A stretch of DNA of 5,442 bases from Acidobacteriota bacterium (GTDB lineage Bacteria > Acidobacteriota > Thermoanaerobaculia > Multivoradales > JAHEKO01), in assembly GCA_030610025.1 (NCBI GenBank), contig JAUWSP010000225.1, positions 1-5,442 on the forward strand, written 5' to 3'. Each line of letters starts with the position of its first letter. Position 1 is the first letter of the stretch. A program made the translations under genes and the position numbers. Under the pieces are notes generated by a model that worked only from the letters and a program-made list of their open reading frames with translations, was not told the origin of the DNA and did not search any database. Positions 1 through 5,442 of this stretch are shown one piece after another.

Positions 1-2049
1 GTGGTCCTGGACGAGGAGAACGCCCTCGTTGCCGGCGGCTTCGTCGGTGAGGACGACTGCGGCCTGTGGGCCTGCGACGGGGGGGTGACCTCCTTTTCGG
101 AGAGCGGAGACACTCTCACTTTTGGGCTCGAGACCGACGGTGGCTGTTCAGCGGGCTCTGGTTTCACGGCCGATTGGGATCCAGGAGGCCTCTACATCGG
201 AACCTTCAGCTTCACTGACTGTAGCGGCACCAATGTCGGCAACCTGCTGGCTGCCTTTGGTATGGGAACCACCAGCCAAGCAGCGAGGGAGGCCCTGGGC
301 GGGCGGGTCGAGATCGCCGATGCCCTAGAAGACGGCATCCCGTTGACGGAACCTCTCGCCGGGCTCTCACCGACTTTTCTGAACTTCGGCAAAACCGAGC
401 CGGCCTTGCGAGCCGAGCTCAATGCCGAGATGTCGCTCTACAACGGGATCGAGGTCGATCTTCGGCGGGCGCGGGAGCTGAGGACAAGCTCACATCCACG
501 GACCTTCGCCGATCTACTGCAGCCCTTCGGAATGACGATCGACGAGATTCGCTCTGGGATCCCAATGAGTGGTGGCCCCACTCCAGTGCGGTACCGCGAC
601 ACCGTCTCCCGACCGATCATCGATGACTTCGCCCTTCTGGGACAGGAGGCGGGAGTCTGGAGGATCATCGGCAACCAGACGCCCGCTCTCGATCTGCCGT
701 TCGCCTACACCATTCCGTCAGGCGGCTCCCGCCTCGAGGCGCCGACTGCCGGCGGCAGCCCGAACTACATATCGCTGGGCCCCTACGGCGCGCATTTTCC
801 ACCCCTGTCCGGGGATCCCTCTGGCGAAGCGAAGGCCAATTTCGTCGGCTTTCTGGCCGAGGATGACTCCGATATGGAGGAACTGGTCGGCAACGGTAAC
901 GGCATCCGCGAGCCGGGAGAAACCTGGGGCTACCCCACAGGTGGGGACCTCTCCGGCGATCGCGTACGTCTGCGTCGACCGGTCTACATCGCTCCACTCG
1001 ACGGTACCGTACGGTGGGTGATCTACACCTCAGACCCCACCGGCGTCTACTTCGACAACGAACCCCACTGGAATGTCGGCATTGGCTTCGTAGGCGGATT
1101 GCGTCTCGCATTCGGCCACCTGGGGAGGATCGCTCCGGACCTGCGGGATCTCGTCCTCGCCGAGACAGGCACCGATGCTGACACTTTCGCCGGGCCACCC
1201 GGTACTGATCTTCTCGATGGACACGATCCCATTCCGGTCGCAGCCGGAACCGAGCTCGCGCTTCCACAGATCATGGCCGACCCGGTACCCGGCTTTCCCG
1301 GTTACTACGTCGGAGGCGGCAGTTTCCTCGAATACCCGTGGGCCCAGATCGAGTTCCAGGCTCCATTCAGCCTGGGAGAGGGCAGCGACCTCTCGGCGGA
1401 CTTCTGTGTCTATCGCTTCCTGGACGGAAGTCGTAGAGGCGAGCTCCAGACTGTCATGGACGCCGACATGCTCGACCTCGACTCGCTCCGCTATCGCGAC
1501 CGCCACTTCACCGAGCGTTGGCAGTGGAGTGCCCAGGGCAGCCTGTGCCAGGCCGAGAGCCTACTACCGCGCGACTTCTCGGATCTCTATACCAACCTCG
1601 GAGGCTGGTTCGAGCGGCCCGAGTCCGGCACGACGGCAGACGAGTTGTTCAGTTTCGTCCCGATCGACAAAGCAGCGGCCGCCTATGACTCGACCCAGTA
1701 CGACTCCACCGCCGTTTCTCACTTGGTGATCCGCAATGTCTGGCCCGGACCCTACTCGTGGATGATGCCGGACGGGACGACTGCAATGGTGTTTCTCGCG
1801 GTGGGAGAGGTCCTCGAGCGTACAGCCGACGAGATGCTGATCAAGTGGCGGGACTTCAATCCGACCAATCCGACCGTCTACCAACGGGCCGCATACCGAC
1901 TCGACAACGACGGTCTGACAATCAAGTGGGGAAGCTTCGCGGCATCGTCCGGGGCCGCCGTGCCGCCGGTGCTACTCATTACCGATCCCTGCGACGACAC
2001 CAGCGTGTTGTGCTACGACCACTCACTCGGGGCGTGGCCTCCGCTATAG
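1..2049 (+). CDS. Large secreted-type protein with degenerate M23-peptidase-like domain, 5' partial
   Basis: The frame is open from base 1 to the TAG at 2047-2049 (682 residues). The first triplet is GTG, but no ribosome site or signal peptide is visible, so the gene probably begins upstream. Residues 1-80 are Gly/Asp/Ser-rich with four cysteines (20, 25, 49, 74) and look like an extracellular beta domain. Residues 297-307 (GNGNGIREPGE) resemble the calcium-binding DxNxNGxxxPGE loops of bacterial surface proteins. Residues 328-423 look like the M23/LytM beta core: IAPLDGTV (330-337), then WNVGIGF, then FGHLGRIAP (371-379), then IPVAAGTELALPQ (411-423). The metal ligands of active M23 enzymes (HxxxD and HxH) are not apparent; PWAQIEF (446-452) lies where HLHFE would be expected. 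An active peptidase is therefore unlikely, and a binding or structural role fits better. Four more cysteines (469, 516, 664, 671) suggest an oxidising compartment. The coding frame is well supported; the function is unknown. Confidence 0.85.
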   Translation: MVLDEENALVAGGFVGEDDCGLWACDGGVTSFSESGDTLTFGLETDGGCSAGSGFTADWDPGGLYIGTFSFTDCSGTNVGNLLAAFGMGTTSQAAREALGGRVEIADALEDGIPLTEPLAGLSPTFLNFGKTEPALRAELNAEMSLYNGIEVDLRRARELRTSSHPRTFADLLQPFGMTIDEIRSGIPMSGGPTPVRYRDTVSRPIIDDFALLGQEAGVWRIIGNQTPALDLPFAYTIPSGGSRLEAPTAGGSPNYISLGPYGAHFPPLSGDPSGEAKANFVGFLAEDDSDMEELVGNGNGIREPGETWGYPTGGDLSGDRVRLRRPVYIAPLDGTVRWVIYTSDPTGVYFDNEPHWNVGIGFVGGLRLAFGHLGRIAPDLRDLVLAETGTDADTFAGPPGTDLLDGHDPIPVAAGTELALPQIMADPVPGFPGYYVGGGSFLEYPWAQIEFQAPFSLGEGSDLSADFCVYRFLDGSRRGELQTVMDADMLDLDSLRYRDRHFTERWQWSAQGSLCQAESLLPRDFSDLYTNLGGWFERPESGTTADELFSFVPIDKAAAAYDSTQYDSTAVSHLVIRNVWPGPYSWMMPDGTTAMVFLAVGEVLERTADEMLIKWRDFNPTNPTVYQRAAYRLDNDGLTIKWGSFAASSGAAVPPVLLITDPCDDTSVLCYDHSLGAWPPL

Positions 2050-2057
2050 GTCGGCGA

Positions 2058-2219
2058 TCAGTTCTTCTTCGAAATCACGGCGGCGACGATCAGGCCGAAG
2101 GGCCCGAGGATCGCACAAAGGAGGAACCAGCCACAGCCGGACCGGCCCTTGGTCGTGGCAATCCAAGCCCCGAGGATTCCAAACAGCAACCAGATCGGAA
2201 TACCTAGAAAAAGCTCCAT
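2058..2219 (-). CDS. Small two-helix membrane protein (53 aa)
   Basis: On the minus strand an ATG at 2219 opens a 53-codon frame ending in TGA at 2058-2060. The protein has two hydrophobic helices: residues 3-21 (LFLGIPIWLLFGILGAWIA) and about 31-49 (WFLLCAILGPFGLIVAAVI). They are joined by a short basic Gly-rich loop, TTKGRSGCG (22-30), and the protein ends in KKN. The pattern of a KGRS loop, then GW, then LGPFGL is one I recognise from many short uncharacterised bacterial inner-membrane proteins, some of which carry an added zinc ribbon; this one has none. An AAGGAG ribosome site at 2228-2233 lies 8 nt before the ATG and supports the start. The coherent hydrophobicity, good ribosome site and gap-filling position argue that it is real. 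It converges on the upstream large gene with 8 bp between stops and is divergent from the glycosyltransferase gene. Function is unknown. Confidence 0.82.
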   Translation of the reverse strand: MELFLGIPIWLLFGILGAWIATTKGRSGCGWFLLCAILGPFGLIVAAVISKKN

Positions 2220-2227
2220 TAGCGAAT

Positions 2228-2233
2228 CTCCTT
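2228..2233 (-). promoter_or_regulatory. Ribosome binding site of the 53-aa membrane protein
   Basis: On the minus strand this reads AAGGAG, 8 nt before the ATG at 2219. It is a near-consensus Shine-Dalgarno at normal spacing, and it is the main evidence that this very short frame is translated. Confidence 0.75.
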
Positions 2234-2279
2234 GTCAGTCCGTCGACAGGTCAAGGCACGGCAGTATTTTCCGCCTCGT

Positions 2280-2285
2280 AGTATA
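2280..2285 (-). promoter_or_regulatory. Possible -10 element for the 53-aa membrane protein gene
   Basis: The minus strand reads TATACT (five of six to TATAAT), about 60 nt before the ATG at 2219. No good -35 hexamer lies at 16-18 bp: a CTGACA is present but 23 bp away. The site is suggestive only; the real promoter could lie elsewhere in the 160-bp divergent region. Confidence 0.25.
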
Positions 2286-2318
2286 TGGCCGACCTGCACT
2301 CGGCACTCTGTCAGTGGC

Positions 2319-2346
2319 TCGACATCCAGAGCGAAGTCGATACGAT
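2319..2346 (+). promoter_or_regulatory. Possible sigma70-type promoter of the glycosyltransferase gene
   Basis: TCGACA (2319-2324, five of six to TTGACA) is followed after 16 bp by TACGAT (2341-2346, four of six to TATAAT). Transcription would begin near 2353 and give a leader of about 27 nt before the ATG at 2380. Spacing and position are reasonable but the -10 match is modest. Confidence 0.35.
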
Positions 2347-2379
2347 ATAGAAAGCAAATCTCGATTGGGTGTCTGAACG

Positions 2380-4311
2380 ATGGGCACGAGCAAGACGTGG
2401 TCGGTTGCGACAAAGGTCGCCCTCGGGTTGATCCTCGCTGGTGGTCTCGTGCTGCGCCTCTGGTACGGCAGCTTTGGCCTCCGCCTGGATCGCTTCCAGG
2501 ACGAGCAGCACAGCTGGCCCAACGTCCAGTCCATCCTGGAGACCGGCACTCTGGCGCCGGTCAAGTCCTACTACCCCTACCCCCTCTTCAATCTCCCTCC
2601 TGCGTCACTCGTCGCGCTCGCAGAGAAGCTGTCCAGCTCGATGGCGGAGGAGCCCTGGACAGCCGTCACGGTGAGTGGCACCGTTACGCCTCGGGCCCTC
2701 TTTCTCTGTCGGGTCTGGCCGATCTTCTACGGCACATTGGCCATTTTCCTCACCTTCCTCATCGGGAAGCGAGTCTTCTCCGCCGGAGCCGGCCTGATCG
2801 GTGCGCTACTGCTCGCCTTCTCGCCGCAAGCCATTCACTCCTCGGGCTACTTCAAACCGGACTCACAACTGCTGTGCCTGACCCTCCTGGCTCTACTGCT
2901 CGCATTGCGCGCCGTCGAGCGGCCCACCATCGCTCGATACGTGCTGGCCGGGCTCGGTGTCAGCCTTGCGGCCAGTAGCAAAGCCATCGGCGTCGGCGTC
3001 GCCGTGCCTCTGGTTGTGGCTACTCTCATCACGGGATGGAGGCGTCACCGCGATCTCCTGCTGCTTTGTGTCGCCGGCCTATCGTCGGCACTATCTTTCG
3101 CCCTGATCAACCCCTACTGGCGCCTTTATCCGGAATGGCTCGTCAACATCCGCCACCACTACGCGATCCAAGCCAAGGCCAGAGGCCTGACTCAGCTGTC
3201 CATTCCATGGCGTACAGTGAAGTTCCTTCTCGAATCGGCCGTTCAGAACCCCTGGCTTTCTGGCATCGGGCTCCTGGGACTACTCGGACTTGTCGTCTGG
3301 CTTTGGCGAAACCGAGGCGTCGAGTACCGGTGGCTTTCCCGGCTGATGTTCCTCACTTTCCCCGTCGTCTATGTAGCCGCATATTCCCTGACGACCGCCT
3401 ACTTGAAGAACAACAACTTCCTGGTTCTGCTGCCCTTCGTCTTCCTGGCGGCTGGCTGGGTTCTGGTGTCGATCTGGGCACAGGCAACCGAGACTTCCGA
3501 GCTCCTGGCACGGCCGACATTCGCACTCCTGGGTTGGGCCACGCTGGTACTTATTGCTGGATTACCAGGCCTTGCCTACACGTACTCGAGCCTCGTCCCG
3601 CCTACCAGTCTGCTTGCCAAGCAGTACCTGGCTCGTCACCTCGACCCACCCGAGGGAAGGCTCGTCTACCTGGAGGATCCACATCTCGCCAGACCTGGTT
3701 GGGAAGGATGGCCGCGACAGTACGCCAGGAATCGAGCGGCCTTCAAGCCGGTCGACTCTGCTCTCGAGATTCCCCTCCAATCTCTCGAGACGGCCGACGG
3801 TCTGGCCGTCAAGTCGGCCTCGCTCGAGCAATCCGACACCGAGGCACTATCTCGATGGGTGGCCTCGCTACCTCCGGGACAGGTTCGAAGCTTCGAGCCA
3901 GAGCTCTTTCGCGCCCGAGGCCCTGCAATGACCGCGGCCTATCAGGTGATTGTGCAGCTCCAGGCTCCCAGCCCTCTCGAGATCGAGCCCTGCCCTGGGC
4001 GCCAGGACTGTCTCACCGCGGTACCGCTTCCAGCTCTCCCGCGCGAAGAGATCGGTTCCTTGATCGTCTACGTCAAACAGGCCCACTTCGACCGGACGAA
4101 AGTTCTGCCGGCGGTGCGTCTGGGAGAGGAACTGCTGGACCTGACCTGGGCGACCTGGAGGCGTGACTCCAAGGAGCATCACTTCATCTCCACTCGAATC
4201 GGGCCTGACGGGGAGGAGCTTCGTGTCGTGATCGAAGCTGCCGGCCAGCCACTTCGCCCAAGGGACTTCAGGGTCGAGCTATGCCGCTGGCAGCTCAACG
4301 GCCAACCTTGA
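2380..4311 (+). CDS. GT39/ArnT-like integral membrane glycosyltransferase (GT-C fold)
   Basis: This 643-residue membrane protein probably transfers a sugar from a polyprenyl-phosphate donor to an acceptor on the outer face of the inner membrane, as GT39/PMT/ArnT enzymes do. After the first helix (about 10-28), the first outside loop has the acidic pair D41-E42 in RFQDEQHSW, the expected catalytic site of the family. Further helices lie near 112-130, 134-150, 163-179, 187-219, 225-243, 290-308, 321-340, 347-367 and 381-401, about ten or eleven in all. FKPDS (158-162) and NPYW (244-247) sit where family members carry conserved loop motifs. The segment YLKNNNFLVLLPFVFLAAG (341-359) resembles the usual RY/RH-x-LPLxPxLxLLA motif, but with asparagines. 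Residues about 402-643 form a soluble domain, likely periplasmic, with cysteines 538, 544 and 635. An in-frame TGA at 2374-2376 rules out an upstream start. Only a weak GGGTG (2367-2371) precedes the ATG. No lipid-donor synthase or acceptor gene is nearby, so the substrate cannot be named. Confidence 0.86.
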   Translation: MGTSKTWSVATKVALGLILAGGLVLRLWYGSFGLRLDRFQDEQHSWPNVQSILETGTLAPVKSYYPYPLFNLPPASLVALAEKLSSSMAEEPWTAVTVSGTVTPRALFLCRVWPIFYGTLAIFLTFLIGKRVFSAGAGLIGALLLAFSPQAIHSSGYFKPDSQLLCLTLLALLLALRAVERPTIARYVLAGLGVSLAASSKAIGVGVAVPLVVATLITGWRRHRDLLLLCVAGLSSALSFALINPYWRLYPEWLVNIRHHYAIQAKARGLTQLSIPWRTVKFLLESAVQNPWLSGIGLLGLLGLVVWLWRNRGVEYRWLSRLMFLTFPVVYVAAYSLTTAYLKNNNFLVLLPFVFLAAGWVLVSIWAQATETSELLARPTFALLGWATLVLIAGLPGLAYTYSSLVPPTSLLAKQYLARHLDPPEGRLVYLEDPHLARPGWEGWPRQYARNRAAFKPVDSALEIPLQSLETADGLAVKSASLEQSDTEALSRWVASLPPGQVRSFEPELFRARGPAMTAAYQVIVQLQAPSPLEIEPCPGRQDCLTAVPLPALPREEIGSLIVYVKQAHFDRTKVLPAVRLGEELLDLTWATWRRDSKEHHFISTRIGPDGEELRVVIEAAGQPLRPRDFRVELCRWQLNGQP

Positions 4312-4343
4312 AAAACCCCGGAACCTCAATCGAAGGATCGGGG
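4311..4343 (-). terminator. Candidate intrinsic terminator of the TPR/DUF3471-like gene
   Basis: Read on the minus strand, CCCCG (4343-4339) pairs with CGGGG (4320-4316). After a bulge, an A-T pair and a mismatch, an inner CCT pairs with AGG, leaving a loop of about 7 nt. A run of five T (4315-4311) follows directly. The hairpin spans the end of the minus-strand gene, including its TGA at 4326-4328, and the T run touches the stop of the converging glycosyltransferase gene. The stem is imperfect and the T run short. Confidence 0.42.
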
Positions 4344-5375
4344 ACTGCCCAGTCGCTTCATCTTGGTGGTCGTTCCGTCTTGCGAGGTCTGGGTCACGCC
4401 TTTGGCTTTGCCGTCGCCTCCGATCTCGAAGTCCCAGAATCCGCCCATACCGTCCTCGAATCGGTTCTCACCCTTCTGAATCAGGATCGGAGGAGAGACG
4501 TCGGCCCACAGCGGGACGGCCAGCAGGAACTCGCCGCAAGCGGTTTCGACATTCCAGGTACGACGACGGTCGGCATCGCTGGCTGCGCCGTACTCGCCTT
4601 CGAAGCGAGCTCGAACCGCGGCATCGGGGATCTTCTTGTCGGAGTTGAACCTGTGCAGCACCTCGCAGAACTCCGATTCGTGCGCTGGCTCGGCGGGAGT
4701 CGAGGGCTGCCTGGCCTTCGAGGTCGAGCTGGATCTCCGGGTCAGCCCGGGGGCTTCGATGGGATCGCTTCCATCCTGCATCTGCTGGAGTCGCGCCATG
4801 GCCTCTTGCATTTCCTCCATCTGCTCAGGGGACATTTCCATCCCCATCTGAGCCATGGACTCCTGCATGGCCTCGGGATCCAGCTCCCAGTCGCCCATCG
4901 CCTCCATCATCGGATCCACCTCGTCGCTCGCAGTCTTCTGAAGACCCCGCCGAGCATCCTGGTTGCCCGGGTCCAGATCCAAGGCCTTCTTGTAGTACAG
5001 ACGTGCCACCTTCGACTGGCCCGACTTCCGACAGGCATCTGCCACAGCGATTGCAGCCCCCGGCGACTCGTTGTGAAGCGCCTGGTTCAGCTGCAGGACC
5101 TCGATCGCTGTGTCTGTCTGGCCCTGGCCGAGAAGCCGTAACCCGAGAGCTTCGACTCCGGCTTCGTCGAACTCATAGTTCTGCTTCTGGTGGAGATCCA
5201 TCATCAACTCTTGTCGGACTTGCCTGAAGGTGCCTTCCTCGATAGCGGTCGCGATTGCCTCGGAAGCGAGAGTCCTAGCCGCCAGGAGCGTGACCGGCTG
5301 CAAGAGCACGACTACGAAAAGGGCTGAGAGCACAGAGATTCTGGACAACGACGATCGTTCAGACACGCAATGCAT
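4326..5375 (-). CDS. Exported TPR protein with Met/Glu-rich segment and DUF3471-like C-terminal domain
   Basis: This 349-residue protein starts at the ATG at 5375, with GGAGG 5 nt upstream. Residues 1-34 form a signal peptide or anchor: a basic start, then ISVLSALFVVVLLQPVTLLA (13-32), with AAR or similar as a cleavage site. Residues 73-105 and 107-140 read as two TPRs, the second clear (ARLYYKKALDLDPGNQDA, 124-141). Residues 156-199 hold 12 methionines among many Glu/Gln and probably form helix or coiled coil. A Ser/Pro/Thr linker (about 203-230) follows. Residues 255-341 (FEGEYG, then FLLAVPLWAD, FWDFEIGGDGKAKGV and TTTKMKRL) resemble the DUF3471 beta domain. TPR pairs and DUF3471 are often found as tails of beta-lactamase-family serine hydrolases, but no SxxK or other catalytic domain is present here. 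It likely acts outside the cytoplasm as a binding or scaffold protein. The gene and domain outline are well supported; the role is unknown. Confidence 0.85.
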   Translation of the reverse strand: MHCVSERSSLSRISVLSALFVVVLLQPVTLLAARTLASEAIATAIEEGTFRQVRQELMMDLHQKQNYEFDEAGVEALGLRLLGQGQTDTAIEVLQLNQALHNESPGAAIAVADACRKSGQSKVARLYYKKALDLDPGNQDARRGLQKTASDEVDPMMEAMGDWELDPEAMQESMAQMGMEMSPEQMEEMQEAMARLQQMQDGSDPIEAPGLTRRSSSTSKARQPSTPAEPAHESEFCEVLHRFNSDKKIPDAAVRARFEGEYGAASDADRRRTWNVETACGEFLLAVPLWADVSPPILIQKGENRFEDGMGGFWDFEIGGDGKAKGVTQTSQDGTTTKMKRLGSPRSFD

Positions 5376-5442
5376 GAAAACCTCCCGGAGGTTCTAACCT
5401 ACTCAATACGCAATCCGCGCAGATCAACCTCCACGGACCCCA
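5376..5442. other. Right-edge leader region, no gene called
   Basis: These 67 bases lie upstream of the minus-strand TPR gene. Beyond the inverted repeats there is a further AACCTCC at 5426-5432, so the minus strand has GGAGGTT at 5432-5426 and again at 5385-5379. I found no convincing -35/-10 pair: TTGATC at 5427-5422 has no partner at normal spacing. A minus-strand TGA at 5426-5424 could end an upstream gene, but the stretch is too short to judge. Confidence 0.3.
5379..5400 (-). promoter_or_regulatory. Ribosome binding site inside overlapping inverted repeats
   Basis: The plus strand has a perfect 7-bp inverted repeat, AACCTCC (5379-5385) and GGAGGTT (5387-5393), with one base between. The right arm also forms a second inverted repeat with the next bases: AGGTT (5389-5393), CT, AACCT (5396-5400). 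On the minus strand the proximal arm is the strong GGAGG ribosome site (5385-5381), 5 nt before the ATG at 5375. In the transcript the middle arm could pair either with the ribosome site or with the upstream arm, so the structures exclude each other. As DNA it could equally be a protein-binding palindrome. The sequence is certain; a regulatory role is inference. Confidence 0.45.

Noticed and set aside
1..3. GTG at the first base as a true start codon
   Set aside because: No upstream sequence is visible to show a ribosome site, and the product would lack the signal peptide expected for this type of protein. The frame more likely continues past the window edge.
665..1267. Minus-strand open frame (200 codons) opposite the large secreted-type gene
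   Set aside because: The translation is dominated by Arg and has no coherent domain. The plus strand gives recognisable beta-domain motifs over the same bases.
2041..2060. Terminator between the first gene and the small membrane protein gene
   Set aside because: The 8 bp between stops and the flanking bases give only 3-4 bp stems and no T run in either direction.
2232..2978. Plus-strand open frame (248 codons) overlapping the intergenic region and the start of the glycosyltransferase gene
   Set aside because: It overlaps the real gene out of frame, its product is Arg/Pro/Ser-rich, and it would erase the divergent promoter region.
3036..4166. Long plus-strand open frame (376 codons) inside the glycosyltransferase gene
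   Set aside because: It lies in another frame of a well-supported membrane protein. Its translation is Arg/Pro/Ser-rich with no domain pattern, typical of out-of-frame reading of GC-rich DNA.
4281..5141. Plus-strand open frame (286 codons) opposite the TPR gene
   Set aside because: It is antisense to a gene with a signal peptide, TPRs and a strong ribosome site. The translation is low-complexity (His/Leu/Gly-rich, mirroring the Met/Glu-rich segment) and has no family signature.
1..5442. Multi-gene defence, biosynthetic or mobile system
   Set aside because: The four genes alternate in orientation, share no recognisable pathway, and have no transposase, integrase, toxin, nuclease, direct-repeat array or tRNA nearby. 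Calling them a system would not be supported by the sequence.

Overview
The window is GC-rich (roughly 60% by eye) and carries four protein genes on alternating strands. It has no RNA genes, insertion sequences, CRISPR arrays or phage genes that I can recognise. Three of the four products look like envelope or exported proteins: a large secreted-type protein, a membrane glycosyltransferase and a signal-peptide TPR protein. The fourth is a tiny two-helix membrane protein. Base composition, the family types and the Shine-Dalgarno sites fit a high-GC Gram-negative bacterium. The TPR plus DUF3471-like tail is a style I associate with Acidobacteriota and similar phyla, but I cannot place the organism with confidence.

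Layout. (1) Bases 1-2049, plus strand: the 3' part of a large gene, probably cut by the window edge. It encodes an extracellular-type protein with an EF-hand-like loop and a degenerate M23-peptidase-like beta domain. (2) Bases 2058-2219, minus strand: a 53-residue two-helix membrane protein that is easy to miss because it is so short. It converges on gene 1 with 8 bp between the stop codons. (3) Bases 2220-2379: a divergent control region between genes 2 and 4. (4) Bases 2380-4311, plus strand: a GT-C-fold (GT39/ArnT-like) membrane glycosyltransferase. (5) Bases 4326-5375, minus strand: an exported protein with two TPRs, a Met/Glu-rich segment and a DUF3471-like C-terminal domain. It converges on the glycosyltransferase gene with 14 bp between stops and a candidate terminator across the junction. 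(6) Bases 5376-5442: its 5' leader, with overlapping short inverted repeats around a strong ribosome binding site.

The genes alternate in orientation (+, -, +, -), so each is probably transcribed alone and no operon is visible. The only common theme is the cell envelope or exterior. I see no evidence that the four form one pathway, and I do not claim a new multi-gene system. The points most worth a second look are the overlooked small membrane protein, the hydrolase-style TPR/DUF3471-like tail that stands alone without a catalytic domain, the M23-like domain that lacks its metal ligands, and the repeat-rich leader at the right end.
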